Notes: generated by a model not told the origin, from the letters alone. A stretch of DNA of 64,000 bases from Micromonospora chokoriensis (GCF_000718555.1 NZ_JOAN01000001.1:310001-374000); one strand, 5' to 3'; shown: positions 9,291 to 18,596, counted from the first letter of the stretch. Numbers and translations are program-made.

Positions 9291-9344
9291 GATCAAGAGG
9301 TTTGCGTCAGCAATTGGCGAATTCTTGACGCAAACCTCTTGATC
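9291..9344. repeat. Perfect 19-bp inverted repeat in intergenic region
   Basis: Arms 9291-9309 (GATCAAGAGGTTTGCGTCA) and 9326-9344 match without mismatch around a 16-nt loop that itself contains AATT...AATT. It sits 33 bp after the end of the racemase gene and over 110 bp upstream of the DUF2786 start, so it may be the terminator of the fatty-acid operon. The AT-leaning arms differ from local composition, and a dispersed repeat element is an alternative. Confidence 0.65.
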
Positions 9345-9377
9345 ATCGTGGTGGAGGTGGGGTGTGGGAGGTGGTGG

Positions 9378-10505
9378 TCAGGGCTGCGGCCAGCCGCTGA
9401 GGATCTCCTCGACCGCCACGGCGTCCTGCTCCGGGTCAGGTGCTGAGACTGGCCGGTCGGTCGGGGTGCGGTCGAAGCGGGGTGCTGGCGCCGGTTGGAT
9501 CTCGCCGCCGACCTCGACGAACGTGCCCCGGGCCGCGTTGTGCGGGTGCTGGTGCGCCTCGCCCGGCGCGAGCACCGGTGCGACACAGGCGTCCAGGTCG
9601 GCGAAGACCGCAGTCCACTCGTCCCGGGTGCGCTCGGCGAATCGCTCGGTGAACCGGCGGCGCAGCTCATCCCAGCCGCTCGGGTCGTACTGGGCGGGCA
9701 GGTCCGGGTCGTCGGCGAGGCCGAGGCCGGTGAGGAGTACGGCGTAGAAGGCCGGTTCCATCGCGCCGACCGCCATGAATCCACCGTCGGCGGTGGCGTA
9801 CGTGTCGTAGAACGGTGCCCCGCCGTCGAACATGTTGCGCCCGCGCGGGGCGGCCCACAGGCCGGTGCCGAGCAGCCCGTGCAGGAACGAGGTGAGCAGC
9901 GCCGAACCGTCCACCATCGCCGCGTCGACCACCTGGCCGAAGCCGGAGCGCTCCCGCTCCAGCAGCGCGGCCAGCACACCGACGGCGAGCAGCATGCCGC
10001 CGCCGCCGAAGTCGCCGAGCAGGTTCATCGGCGCGTACGGGCGTTCGCCAGCCCGCCCCAGCGGCTCCAACGCCCCGGCCACCGCGATGTAGTCGATGTC
10101 GTGCCCGGCTCGGGCTGCCAGCGGGCCGTCCTGACCCCAGCCGGTCATCCGCGCGTACACCAGTCGGGGGTTGCGGGCCTGGCACACCTCCGGCCCGAAG
10201 CCGAGCCGTTCGGCCACCCCCGGCCGGTACGCCTCGACCAGCACATCCGCGCGCTCGGCGAGGCGCAGCAGGTCCGCCACCCCGGCCGGGGACTTCAGGT
10301 CCAGCGCGGTGACCCGCCGTCCGCGCTGCAACGGCCCGCTGGTCGGCGCGGCCAGCCGGCCCGCACCCGGGGCGCCCGGCCGGTCCACCCGCACCACGTC
10401 CGCGCCGAGGTCGGCGAGCACCATGCAGCCGAACGGCGCCGGGGCGAGGCTGGCCAGCTCGACCACCCGCAGCCCGGCGAGCGGCCCACCGCGCGCCGAC
10501 GTCAC
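9378..10505 (-). CDS. mcr: Alpha-methylacyl-CoA racemase (family III CoA-transferase fold)
   Basis: A 375-residue enzyme that epimerises 2-methylacyl-CoA esters so that branched chains can enter beta-oxidation. LAGLRVVELA at the N-terminus and LGADVVRVDRPG are family III CoA-transferase hallmarks. The His in RAGHDIDYIAVAG and the Asp in NLLGDFGGGGM match the catalytic His/Asp pair of mycobacterial MCR. MAVGAMEPAFY supports the racemase branch rather than a transferase. I start at GTG 10505, which overlaps the fadB stop as GTGA. The frame stays open upstream, but only inside fadB. It is last in a four-gene operon. Confidence 0.88.
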   Translation of the reverse strand: MTSARGGPLAGLRVVELASLAPAPFGCMVLADLGADVVRVDRPGAPGAGRLAAPTSGPLQRGRRVTALDLKSPAGVADLLRLAERADVLVEAYRPGVAERLGFGPEVCQARNPRLVYARMTGWGQDGPLAARAGHDIDYIAVAGALEPLGRAGERPYAPMNLLGDFGGGGMLLAVGVLAALLERERSGFGQVVDAAMVDGSALLTSFLHGLLGTGLWAAPRGRNMFDGGAPFYDTYATADGGFMAVGAMEPAFYAVLLTGLGLADDPDLPAQYDPSGWDELRRRFTERFAERTRDEWTAVFADLDACVAPVLAPGEAHQHPHNAARGTFVEVGGEIQPAPAPRFDRTPTDRPVSAPDPEQDAVAVEEILSGWPQP

Positions 10506-12691
10506 GCGACGTCCGCAGTCTCGGCGGAACGGATGCCCACCTGTTCGGCGGGCCGGTCGGCCGAGGCGGCGAGTCGGTCGACCAGGTCGGCGGGGGGCGT
10601 GAAGCGGTCGCCGTAACGGTCGGCCAGCTCGGTGGCGCGCGCCGCGAAGCCGGCCGGGCCGCCCGCGTACTGCCGGACGTAGCGGATCACCCCTCCCGTC
10701 CACGCCGGGAAACCGATGCCGAGGATCGAGCCGATGTTGGCGTCGGTCTCGGTGCGGAGCACCCCCTCGTCGAGGCAGCGCAGCGCGTCCAGCGCCTCGG
10801 CGAAGAGCATCCGCTCCTGGAGGTCGGTGAACGGCACCGCTCGACCCGCCTCGGTGATCAGGTCGGCGAGACCGGGCCACAATCGGCCCCGGCTGCCGTC
10901 GTCGTACGCGTAGAAGCCGCGTCCGGCGGCACGCCCCGGCCGGTCGTACGCGTCGACCAGCTCGTCGACCAGCCGGTGCGCCGGCAGCGGCAGGAACTCT
11001 CCGCTGGCCGCCTCGAACTGGCGGCGGATCCGCTGGATCAGCGTGAGACTGACCTCGTCGGCCAGCGCCAACGGCCCGGTCGGGTAGCCGGCCTGCAGGG
11101 CGGCCTGCTCCACCGACGCGGCGGGAACACCCTCGGCGACCATGCCGACCGCCTCGTCGAGAAACCGGCCGATCACCCGGCTGGTGAAGAAGCCCCGGCC
11201 GTCGTTCACCACGATCGGGGTCTTGCCGATCCGCCGGCCCAGGTCGAACGCCCGAGCCAGCGCCACGTCCCCGGTCCGCTCGCCCACCACGATCTCCAGC
11301 AACGGCATCCGGTCCACCGGGGAGAAGAAGTGCATGCCGATGAAGTCCGCCGGCCGGTCGACCCCGGCGGCCAGCGAGGTGATCGGCAGGGTGGAGGTGT
11401 TGGAGGCGAGCAGCGCGTCGGGCGTCAGCACGGGCAGCACCTCGGCGAAGACCGCCTGTTTCAGCGCCGGGTCCTCGAAGACCGCCTCGATCACCGCATC
11501 GCAGCCGGTCAGCGCGTCCACCTGGTCGGTGGTGGTGATCCGGTCCAGTACGGCGCGGGCGTCCGCCTCCGTCGCGTGGCCCTTGCGTACCTTGCGGGCC
11601 AACAACCGCTCGGCGTGCTCCCGGGCCCGGCCGGCGGCCTCCGGCGTGACGTCCTTGACCACCACGTCCAGCCCGGCGCTGGCGCAGGCGTACGCGATGC
11701 CCGCGCCCATCATGCCGGCCCCGAGGACCGCCACCCGGCGTACCGGCGGCGCGTCCACGTCGGCCGGTCGGGCCGCGCCGCCGTTGACGGCCCTCAGGTC
11801 GAAGAAGAACGCACCGATCATGTTCTTGGCGACCTGCCCGGTGAGCAGACCGATCAGGTGCCGGGTCTCCACGGTCAGGGCGGTCTCCAGGTCGACCTGG
11901 GCACCCTCGACGGCGGCGGCCAGGATCGCCTCGGGCGCGGGAAGCCGGGCACCCTTGAGCTGCTTACGCAGGGTCGCCGGAAAGGCCGGCAGTTGTGCGG
12001 CCAGCGACCGGCTGGCCGGGGTGCCGCCGGGCATCCGGTAGTCCGGCCGGTCCCACGGCTGCCTCGGCTGTGGGTTGGCCGCGATCCAGGCCCGGGCCCG
12101 GTCCAGCAGCTCCGCCTCGGTGGTGACCACCTCGTCGACCAGCCCGGTGGCCAGGGCCTCGGCCGGGCGCATCCGCCGGCCGGTGAGCAGCACGGTGGTA
12201 AGCGCACCGGCCAGGCCGAGCATCCGTACCGTCCGGGTGACACCGCCCGCCCCGGGCAGCAGGCCCAGGGTCACCTCGGGCAGCCCGAGCCGGCTGCCGG
12301 GGGCGTCCAGCGCGATCCGGTGGTGGCAGGCGAGCGCGATTTCCAGGCCACCGCCGAGCGCCGAGCCGTTGACCGCGGCGACCACCGGGCGGCCCAGCGT
12401 CTCCAGTCGGCGCAGGTCCCGTTTGATGGTGCCGAGCAGGTCCGCCAACGCGGGTGCGTCGGCCCGGGTGGCCCGGATCATCTCGGGCAGGTCGCCACCG
12501 GCGAAGAAGGTCGACTTCGCGCTGGTCACGATGACCCCGATGAGATCGGGCTCGGCCTCCAACCGATCCAGCACCGCGCTCATCGAGGCGGCGTACGCGC
12601 GGTTCATGGTGTTGGCCGACTGCGTCGGGTCGTCCAGGGTGAGCGTGACGATGCCGTCGGCGCTGCGGTCGTACCGGATGGTGTTGGTCAT
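10502..12691 (-). CDS. fadB: Multifunctional enoyl-CoA hydratase/3-hydroxyacyl-CoA dehydrogenase (FadB type)
   Basis: A 729-residue fusion performing the hydration and oxidation steps of beta-oxidation. The N-terminal crotonase domain (about 1-200) holds [16 protein letters not shown] and [15 protein letters not shown], with both catalytic-type Glu residues. The NAD-binding 3-hydroxyacyl-CoA dehydrogenase domain begins at [16 protein letters not shown] (about residue 325) and includes [19 protein letters not shown]-terminal 3HCDH domain follows. Sixteen bases separate it from the upstream thiolase, its expected partner, and it overlaps the racemase start by 4 nt. Confidence 0.93.
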   Translation of the reverse strand: MTNTIRYDRSADGIVTLTLDDPTQSANTMNRAYAASMSAVLDRLEAEPDLIGVIVTSAKSTFFAGGDLPEMIRATRADAPALADLLGTIKRDLRRLETLGRPVVAAVNGSALGGGLEIALACHHRIALDAPGSRLGLPEVTLGLLPGAGGVTRTVRMLGLAGALTTVLLTGRRMRPAEALATGLVDEVVTTEAELLDRARAWIAANPQPRQPWDRPDYRMPGGTPASRSLAAQLPAFPATLRKQLKGARLPAPEAILAAAVEGAQVDLETALTVETRHLIGLLTGQVAKNMIGAFFFDLRAVNGGAARPADVDAPPVRRVAVLGAGMMGAGIAYACASAGLDVVVKDVTPEAAGRAREHAERLLARKVRKGHATEADARAVLDRITTTDQVDALTGCDAVIEAVFEDPALKQAVFAEVLPVLTPDALLASNTSTLPITSLAAGVDRPADFIGMHFFSPVDRMPLLEIVVGERTGDVALARAFDLGRRIGKTPIVVNDGRGFFTSRVIGRFLDEAVGMVAEGVPAASVEQAALQAGYPTGPLALADEVSLTLIQRIRRQFEAASGEFLPLPAHRLVDELVDAYDRPGRAAGRGFYAYDDGSRGRLWPGLADLITEAGRAVPFTDLQERMLFAEALDALRCLDEGVLRTETDANIGSILGIGFPAWTGGVIRYVRQYAGGPAGFAARATELADRYGDRFTPPADLVDRLAASADRPAEQVGIRSAETADVA

Positions 12692-12707
12692 TGGTCTCTT
12701 CCCCGGG

Positions 12708-13922
12708 TCAGCAGCGCTCGAGAACTGTGGCGACGCCCATGCCGCCGCCGATGCAGAGGGTCACCACGGCGCGGCGCAGGTCGCGGCGCTCCAACTCGTC
12801 CAACGCCGTGCCGAGCAGCATCGCTCCGGTCGCGCCGAGCGGGTGGCCGAGAGCGATCGCGCCGCCGTTGACGTTCACCTGGTCCGGGTCGAGGCCCAGG
12901 TCGCGGATGTACTTCAGCACCACGGCGGCGAAGGCCTCGTTGATCTCGAAGAGGTCGATGTCGTCGAGGGTCAGCCCGGCGACGGCGAGCGCCTTGTGGG
13001 TGGCCGGGATCGGACCGGTCAACATCAACGTCGGGTCGGCGCCACTGACCGCCGCGCCGACGATCCTGGCACGCGGGGTGAGGCCGAGGTCCCGACCGAC
13101 GTCGTCCGAGCCGATCAGCACGAGCGCCGCGCCGTCCACGATGCCGGACGAGTTGCCCGCGTGGTGGACGTGCTCGATCGCCTCCAACCAGTGGAACTTC
13201 TGCAGGGCGACCGCGTCGAAGCCGGCCGCCTCGCCCATCGTGGCGAAGGACGGGGTGAGCCGGGCCAGCGCCTCCCGGGTGGTCTGCGGGCGCGGGTGCT
13301 CGTCCACGGTGAGGATGTCCAGCCCGTTGCCGTCGCGCACCGGCACCACCGAGCGGGCGAAGTGCCCGCCGGCCCACGCCTTGGCGGCCCGCTCCTGCGA
13401 CCGCAGCGCATAGCCGTCCACGTCGTCGCGGGTGAACCCCTCCAAGGTCGCGATCAGATCCGCGCTGACGCCCTGCGGTACGAACGACGTGGCCAGCGCG
13501 GTCTGCGGATCGGTGGCCCAGGCCGCCCCGTCGGAGCCCATCGGCACCCGGGACATCGACTCGACCCCGCCTGCGAGCAGCAGATGCTCCCAGCCGGAGC
13601 GGATCCGCGCGGCGGCGGAGTTGACCGCCTCCAGCCCGGAGGCGCAGAACCGGTTGAGCTGCACCCCAGCCACCTGATCCGAAAGCCCGGCCAGCAGGGC
13701 CGCCGCCCGTGCCAGGTCGCCGCCCTGCTCGCCAACCGGGGTCACGATGCCGAGCAGCAGGTCCTCCAGCCGACCGACGTCCAGGCCGGGGTTGCGCTCA
13801 CGCAACGCGTCGATCAGGCCGACCACCAGGGAAATCGGCTTGACCCCGTGCAGCGCGCCGGTGTCCCGGCCGCGTCCGCGCGGGGTGCGGACCGCGTCAT
13901 AGACGTACGCCTCAGAGGGCAC
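12708..13922 (-). CDS. fadA: Acetyl-CoA acyltransferase (thiolase)
   Basis: A 404-residue thiolase for the last, thiolytic step of beta-oxidation. The acyl-accepting Cys lies in [12 protein letters not shown] (about residue 90). GHPLGATGA carries the conserved His, and the second catalytic Cys is in TLCIGGGMG near the end. The GTG start overlaps the 3' end of the acyl-CoA dehydrogenase gene by 11 bp. Coupling with fadB suggests a trifunctional-like complex. Confidence 0.93.
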   Translation of the reverse strand: MPSEAYVYDAVRTPRGRGRDTGALHGVKPISLVVGLIDALRERNPGLDVGRLEDLLLGIVTPVGEQGGDLARAAALLAGLSDQVAGVQLNRFCASGLEAVNSAAARIRSGWEHLLLAGGVESMSRVPMGSDGAAWATDPQTALATSFVPQGVSADLIATLEGFTRDDVDGYALRSQERAAKAWAGGHFARSVVPVRDGNGLDILTVDEHPRPQTTREALARLTPSFATMGEAAGFDAVALQKFHWLEAIEHVHHAGNSSGIVDGAALVLIGSDDVGRDLGLTPRARIVGAAVSGADPTLMLTGPIPATHKALAVAGLTLDDIDLFEINEAFAAVVLKYIRDLGLDPDQVNVNGGAIALGHPLGATGAMLLGTALDELERRDLRRAVVTLCIGGGMGVATVLERC

Positions 13923-15078
13923 GGGCGATCAACTCCTTCATGATCTCGTTGGTGCCGCCGTAGATCTTCTGGACGCGGGCGTCGGCGTACATCCGGGCGA
14001 TCGGGTACTCCGTCGTGTAGCCGTAGCCGCCGAAGATCTGAAGGCACCGGTCGATGACCTCGCACTGCCCGTCGGTGAGCCACGACTTCGCCATCGCCGC
14101 GGTGGCCACGTCCAGATCGCCGCTGGTGTGCCGGACGATGCAGTCGTCCAGGAAGACCCGGCTGACCCGGGTACGGGTGGCGCACTCCGCGAGCACCATC
14201 CGGGTGTTCTGGTGACCCATCAGGGTCTTGCCGAAGGCGGTGCGCTCCTTGGCGTACGCGACGGTCAGCGCGACCGCCCGTTCCATTGCCGCGACCGCGC
14301 CGACGCCGATGACCAGCCGTTCCTGCGGAAGCTGCTGCATGAGCTGGATGAATCCCAACCCTTCGGCGTCACCGAGCAGGTTGGCCGCCGGTACCCGGAG
14401 TTCGTCGAAGAACAGCTCCGCCGTGTCGTTGGCGTGCAGCCCGATCTTGGACAGCAGCCGGCCTCGGCGGAAACCCTCCGGGTCGCCACCCACCTCGCAC
14501 ACCAGCAGCGAGACACCTGCCGCCCGCTGCTCGGGGTCCGTCTTCACGGCCACGATGATCAGATCAGCCAGGCCGCCGTTGGTGATGAACGTCTTCGCGC
14601 CGGTGACCAGGTAGTCGTCGCCGTCACGGACCGCCCGGGTACGCATCGCCTGCAGATCGGAGCCGCCGTCCGGCTCGGTCATCGCGATGGCGCCGACCAG
14701 CTCACCGCTGCACAGGCCGGGCAGCCAGCGCCGCTTCTGCTCGTCGCTGCCGTACGCCACCAGGTAGCCGGTGACGATGCCACTGTGGACGGCCAACCCG
14801 AGGCTGCTCTCCCCGGCGTACGCCTGCTCGTGCAGCAGCACCGCCTCGTGGGTGAACCCGCCGCCCCCACCGCCGTACTCCTGCGGGACCGACAGGCCGA
14901 GCAGCCCCAACTCACCGGCGTGCCGATAGTGCTTCCGGTCCGGGTGGCCCTGCGCCAGCAGGCGCTCGGCGTGCGGCAACACCTCCCTGGTGAAGAAGGT
15001 GCGGGCCAGTTCGGCCAGGTCGTCGTGCTCCGGCTCGCGCCAGGGTGAGGGGGAGCCGTGGGGCGGGGGCGTCGGCAT
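13912..15078 (-). CDS. Acyl-CoA dehydrogenase
   Basis: A flavoprotein of about 388 residues catalysing the first, alpha-beta dehydrogenation of acyl-Co[25 protein letters not shown] (FAD/substrate loop), [11 protein letters not shown] and [18 protein letters not shown] are standard family motifs. Glu in [15 protein letters not shown] is near the C-terminal active-site region. I chose ATG 15078 because GAGG lies nine bases ahead. The longer frame from 15141 adds residues with no similarity. It is the first gene of the operon leading to thiolase, FadB and racemase. Confidence 0.92.
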   Translation of the reverse strand: MPTPPPHGSPSPWREPEHDDLAELARTFFTREVLPHAERLLAQGHPDRKHYRHAGELGLLGLSVPQEYGGGGGGFTHEAVLLHEQAYAGESSLGLAVHSGIVTGYLVAYGSDEQKRRWLPGLCSGELVGAIAMTEPDGGSDLQAMRTRAVRDGDDYLVTGAKTFITNGGLADLIIVAVKTDPEQRAAGVSLLVCEVGGDPEGFRRGRLLSKIGLHANDTAELFFDELRVPAANLLGDAEGLGFIQLMQQLPQERLVIGVGAVAAMERAVALTVAYAKERTAFGKTLMGHQNTRMVLAECATRTRVSRVFLDDCIVRHTSGDLDVATAAMAKSWLTDGQCEVIDRCLQIFGGYGYTTEYPIARMYADARVQKIYGGTNEIMKELIARAL

Positions 15079-15245
15079 GTGCACCACCCTCGCGCGCTGT
15101 TGGCACCCTGTCAATAAGTCGTGATCAGCAGCCGGACACAAGCTTCTGGGTCGTCCGCGAGGGGCAGATGTCCGCAGCCCGCCAGCGCCGAGCCCGGCGC
15201 GTGAACGCGCCGTCCTGAGCAGACCCCCGCGTGCGTGAGCAGCGC

Positions 15246-15274
15246 CGCGTGAACCACTCGGCCTCGTCGCCGTC
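15246..15274. repeat. 29-bp direct repeat, left copy
   Basis: Matches 16829-16857 in 28 of 29 positions and in the same orientation. It lies in the 254-bp gap between the acyl-CoA dehydrogenase and WYL-regulator genes, which holds no convincing gene. The minus-strand reading shares TDGDEAE with the end of the decayed HTH gene at 16837, so it may be a duplicated gene end. Confidence 0.7.
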
Positions 15275-15332
15275 CGTCGGGTAGCTCCTGGTAGGACTTC
15301 GGAAGCTCGGCCGTATGGATCAATTCGGGCGA

Positions 15333-16310
15333 CTAACTGCGGGTCGACTCACGTCGACCGGAGGCCGCCAACCGCTCAGCGAGTGCGACGACACGGTCGC
15401 GGAGTTCGTCGGGGCGTTCGATGACGAACGGCAGGTCGAGCGCGGCGAGCACAGTGGGTAACCAGTCGAGACGCTCTGCCCGGATCTCCACGTCCTGCCA
15501 GCCTTCGTCCGCACCCTCTCGCACCTCGGCGATGCTGGCCGGTAGCTGCCTGCGGATCTGCTCACGTGTTCCTTGTATCCGCAGCGACACCGCATGCTGG
15601 TACGGCGCCTGTGCCATCGAGGCGAGGAGGTGCCCTGCGGGATCGTGCCCGGCGGGCGGCTCGAACGAGCCGGGCAGCGTTCTCGCGTCCGCGATGCGGT
15701 CGAGCCGAAGGGTTCGATCCTCACCGATGTCCGGATCGGCTCCGGTTACATACCACCGGCCCGCATGGTTGACCAGCCCGAACGGATGCAGCGCGCGGAC
15801 GCTACGCCTGCCGTTGCGCGAGGTGTACTGGAGTGAAATCGGCCGGTGCTGGCGGACCGCCTCAGCGACCGTGAGTAGTACGTCTGTCTGCGGCGCGGGT
15901 AAGTCGCCGGGTTCGGTGGTGAAGGCGAGGGATTGGAGTACGGCGTCCAGCCGGTCCGCGATCCGCGACGGCAGGACGCGCCGGATTTTCGCGGCGGCAG
16001 TCTCGCCCGCCGTACCTGTAGCCGTCGCCAGCCCGGCACGGCGGCCGGCGACCAGGCCGAGTAGGACGGCCAAGGCTTCGTCGTCGCTGAACATCAGCGG
16101 CGGCAGACGATAGCCGGCGGCGAGCCGATACCCGCCGTAGCGACCGCGCACCGACTCCACTGGTACGTCGAGGTCGACCAGGTGACTCACGTAGCGCCGC
16201 ACTGTGCGCGGTTCGACACCGAGGCGCTCGGCAAGCTCGGCCATTGTCCGGACGCCGCCGGACTGCAAGAGCCCCAGCAGTGCGAGCACCTGGGCTGTCG
16301 GTCGTGCCAC
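15333..16310 (-). CDS. HTH/WYL-domain transcriptional regulator (YafY/DeoR-like)
   Basis: A 325-residue one-component regulator. The N-terminal helix-turn-helix (ALLGLLQSGGVRTMAELAERL, about residues 10-30, then TVRRYVSHL) belongs to the HTH_11 type. The middle and C-terminal parts form the WYL ligand-binding domain, with GLVNHAGRWYVTG around residues 180-192, and the WCX-like tail. The start is GTG. It is divergent from a VOC-family gene across a 99-bp gap with a long palindrome, so it probably controls both genes. The ligand is unknown; WYL domains bind nucleotides or nucleic acids in studied cases. Confidence 0.88.
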   Translation of the reverse strand: MARPTAQVLALLGLLQSGGVRTMAELAERLGVEPRTVRRYVSHLVDLDVPVESVRGRYGGYRLAAGYRLPPLMFSDDEALAVLLGLVAGRRAGLATATGTAGETAAAKIRRVLPSRIADRLDAVLQSLAFTTEPGDLPAPQTDVLLTVAEAVRQHRPISLQYTSRNGRRSVRALHPFGLVNHAGRWYVTGADPDIGEDRTLRLDRIADARTLPGSFEPPAGHDPAGHLLASMAQAPYQHAVSLRIQGTREQIRRQLPASIAEVREGADEGWQDVEIRAERLDWLPTVLAALDLPFVIERPDELRDRVVALAERLAASGRRESTRS

Positions 16311-16320
16311 GGTCTGAACT

Positions 16321-16361
16321 TAACCCGAATACTGGACCGGATCTGTCCAGTATTCCGGTTA
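16321..16361. promoter_or_regulatory. Long palindromic operator between WYL regulator and VOC gene
   Basis: Arms 16321-16337 and 16345-16361 are 17 bp each with one mismatch around a 7-bp centre; the inner ten bases (AATACTGGAC/GTCCAGTATT) pair perfectly. It begins 10 bp upstream of the WYL gene and 48 bp upstream of the VOC start. It is the likely binding site of the WYL regulator. Confidence 0.75.
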
Positions 16362-16409
16362 GCGTGCTGACGACAGACCGGTACCGACCGTACTGAGCAG
16401 GGAGAAGGC

Positions 16410-16808
16410 ATGGATTTCGTATCGATACGCATCATCACCGGCGACATCAACCGCCTGGTCGGCTTCTACGAAAAGATCACGGGCGTGCAGGCGGCCTGGG
16501 GCAACGAGGACTTCGCCGAGTTGCGCACTGCCCACGGCACGCTGGCGATCGGCAGTACCCGCACCGTCCCACTGTTCGCGCCAGGGTCGGCCCGCCCGGC
16601 CGACAATCACACCGTGATCATCGAGTTCCTCGTGGCAGACGTGGACGCGCTCTACGAGAAGTTGAAGAACGTGGTGGAGGACTTCGTGAACGAGCCCACG
16701 ACCATGCCCTGGGGTAACCGAGCCCTGCTCTTCCGCGACCCCGACGGCAACCTGGTCAACTTCTTCACCCCGGTGACCCCCGACGCGATCGAGAAGTTCG
16801 GCCGCTGA
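16410..16808 (+). CDS. VOC/glyoxalase-family protein
   Basis: A 132-residue protein of the vicinal-oxygen-chelate fold: two beta-alpha-beta-beta-beta modules, starting FVSIRIITGDINRLVGFYEK and ending in LLFRDPDGNLVNFFTP, the usual final strand. The pattern fits bleomycin-resistance/dioxygenase-like members. The substrate cannot be deduced. A good RBS (AGGGAGAAGGC) precedes the ATG. It is divergent from the WYL regulator, and the pair is bracketed by 29-bp direct repeats. Confidence 0.85.
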   Translation: MDFVSIRIITGDINRLVGFYEKITGVQAAWGNEDFAELRTAHGTLAIGSTRTVPLFAPGSARPADNHTVIIEFLVADVDALYEKLKNVVEDFVNEPTTMPWGNRALLFRDPDGNLVNFFTPVTPDAIEKFGR

Positions 16809-16828
16809 CCAGGTTGGCGCAGCCAGCG

Positions 16829-16857
16829 CGCGTGAACTACTCGGCCTCGTCGCCGTC
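16829..16857. repeat. 29-bp direct repeat, right copy
   Basis: Second copy of the repeat at 15246-15274, with one mismatch. It begins 20 bp after the VOC stop codon and overlaps the 3' end of the decayed HTH gene. The two copies bracket the WYL-VOC pair exactly. Confidence 0.7.
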
Positions 16858-17005
16858 GGTGAGGCGAGGTGGGCGGTGCTCGGCGATCCACGCCTCCACA
16901 TCGGCCCGCAGCCAGACCGTGGTCCCGTGCAGCCGCTGGAACGGCGCGATCAACCCGGTGCTCTACTCCGAGACGCCCAACCTGCGCCACCTCGGCCGGC
17001 ACGTG
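16837..17005 (-). pseudogene. Decayed excisionase/AlpA-like HTH gene
   Basis: On the minus strand the last stretch before TAG (16839-16837) reads IAPFQRLHGTTVWLRADVEA then WIAEHRPPRL, the C-terminal half of MerR-type excisionase-like HTH proteins. Just upstream LGVSE in the same frame is followed by an in-frame TAG (16965-16963), and AEVAQ lies one frame over. The HTH half is therefore broken by both a shift and a stop, and no start codon remains. Such proteins often belong to integrative elements or plasmid-derived islands, so this is probably a relic of one. Confidence 0.6.
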
Positions 17006-17030
17006 GTCCGGCGTCGTGGGAGCGCGCGGT

Positions 17031-17090
17031 GATCACTTGATGCTGAGTAGTTCAGAGACAGCTCCGACGACTACTGAGCATCAAGTGATC
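17031..17090. repeat. Inverted repeat with 21-bp arms
   Basis: Arms 17031-17051 and 17070-17090 pair with one mismatch around an 18-nt loop. The arms are AT-richer than the surroundings. It lies 50 bp upstream of the TetR gene and beside the decayed HTH gene. It could be a terminator, a dispersed repeat or a regulatory palindrome. There is no U-run. Confidence 0.65.
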
Positions 17091-17139
17091 AAGGTGAGGA
17101 ACGGCGGCTGGTCCCTGAGCTGCCGATAGGGTCGGGCAG

Positions 17140-17823
17140 GTGAGTGTCGAGACGGCTCCGCGCCGCCGCCGGTTGGAGCCGGACGCCCGGCGCGGGCAGA
17201 TCCTGGCCTGTGCGGTCCGGCTGTTCGGCGAGCGCCCGTACGCGGACGTGTCGACCACCGACGTCGCCCGCGAGGCAGGCGTCGCTCGTGGCCTGGTCAA
17301 CCACTACTTCGGTGCGAAGAAGGACCTCTACCTGGAGGTCGTCCGGGTCATGGTGACCATCCCGGAGGTGGCTCTGGAGCGGCTGCCCAAGGGTGATCTA
17401 CGGACCCGGGTCGACGCCAGCGTCACCTGGTTCCTCGACGTGGTGTCCCGGCACAGCACCTCGTGGCTGGCGGCGGTCACCGCCCGGGGGATGGGCGGCG
17501 ACGCCGACGTGGAGCGGGTGCTCGCCGAGGCCGAGGAGGTCGCCGCGGACCGCGTGCTGGTGGCCGTCGGGCTGGCTGGCCAGGCCGCGCACTACGAGGA
17601 GCTTCGCGGCATGGTCCGGGCGTACTGCGGATTGGTGACGTCGACCGCCCGGGAGTGGCTCCAGCGTGGCGCGCTGACCCGAGCCCAGGTGCACCTGCTG
17701 CTCACCACGACCCTGTTGGCCATCGTCGAACAGGTCATTCCGCAGGTCCTTGCCGACGAGGGCCCGGCACGGCCGACACATCCGGCTGAGCCTCCCGCCC
17801 AGGGCGTGGCACGGGGGCGGTGA
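17140..17823 (+). CDS. TetR/AcrR-family transcriptional regulator
   Basis: A 227-residue regulator. The N-terminal TetR HTH is clear: RGQILACAVRLFGERPYADV, then TTDVAREAGVARGLVNHYFG and KKDLYLEVV (about residues 15-70). The C-terminal helical part is a variable ligand-binding domain. Two in-frame GTG codons are possible starts (17140 and 17146). The broken MBL-fold gene and the CGNR gene follow on the same strand. No clear palindromic operator was found apart from the large repeat at 17031. Confidence 0.88.
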   Translation: MSVETAPRRRRLEPDARRGQILACAVRLFGERPYADVSTTDVAREAGVARGLVNHYFGAKKDLYLEVVRVMVTIPEVALERLPKGDLRTRVDASVTWFLDVVSRHSTSWLAAVTARGMGGDADVERVLAEAEEVAADRVLVAVGLAGQAAHYEELRGMVRAYCGLVTSTAREWLQRGALTRAQVHLLLTTTLLAIVEQVIPQVLADEGPARPTHPAEPPAQGVARGR

Positions 17824-17875
17824 CGCAGGCAACGAGCGCGTTGGCGGTGGTGAAATAGGCATAGCGGTTACGGTT

Positions 17876-18595
17876 ATGGAGGCGCTGCTGGTGGACCCGC
17901 CGTTCACCCACGAGTAGATCGCGGCGGTGGGCGACTGGATCGCGCGGTCGGGCAAGCGGCTGACGGCCATCTACGCCACCCACGGGCACGGCGACCACTG
18001 GTTCGGTGCTCCTGAGCTGGTCAAGCGCTTCCCTGACGCCGTCACCTACGCGACGCCCGGGACCATCGAGGTCATGCACCAGCAGGCCACCGTCGGGCGC
18101 CGAGAGGTGTTCGACAAGGTCTTCCCCGGGCTGATCCCGGCGTCGCCTGTCGACGCCGTTCCGGTGCCGTCCGGCGGAATCCTGCTCGAAGGCAACGTCG
18201 CCCAGCCGGTCGAGACCGGGCACACCGACGGCGACCACAGCACCGTTCTGCACGTGCCGTCGATCGGCCTCGTGGTGGCCGGCGACGTCGTCTACAACGG
18301 GGTCCACCAGTACCTGCTGGAAACCGTCAACGGTGGCCTGCGGGAGTGGCTCAAGGGCCTCGACCGCGTCGAGGCGCTTGCACGGCGGGCGGTCGTTGCC
18401 AGTCACAAGAACCGCAACCGCCCCGACGACCAGTCGAGCATCGACGAGACCCGGCGGTATCTGCTGAACGTGGAGCGGCTGCTGGCTGAGAAGTCGACCG
18501 CCCTCGAATTCTTCGACGAGATGGTGAAGCTCTACCCGGACTGGGTGAACCCGGGACCGCTGTGGTACGGGGCGCTCGGCCTGATCGGAGAGTGA
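17876..18595 (+). pseudogene. MBL-fold hydrolase gene with in-frame stop
   Basis: The metal-binding HxHxDH motif (THGHGDHW), the later VETGHTDGDHSTVLH and AGDVVYNG identify a metallo-beta-lactamase-fold hydrolase. The longest open frame starts at GTG 17927, giving 222 residues that lack the first strands of the fold. Upstream in the same frame, from ATG 17876, the sequence reads MEALLVDPPFTHE, then TAG (17915-17917), then IAAVGDWIARSGK. That is the expected N-terminal MBL sequence with Gln (CAG) probably changed to TAG. Sequence before 17876 is also degraded. A shortened product from 17927 cannot be excluded. Confidence 0.7.
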
Positions 18596-18596
18596 T

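Noticed and set aside
10976..12871. 631-codon plus-strand frame opposite fadB
   Set aside because: Gln/Arg/Gly-rich shadow of a clear FadB protein; no domain motifs and no RBS.
15111..15323. 70-codon minus-strand frame in the gap before the WYL gene
   Set aside because: No RBS, no family likeness, and it spans a direct repeat; treated as non-coding.
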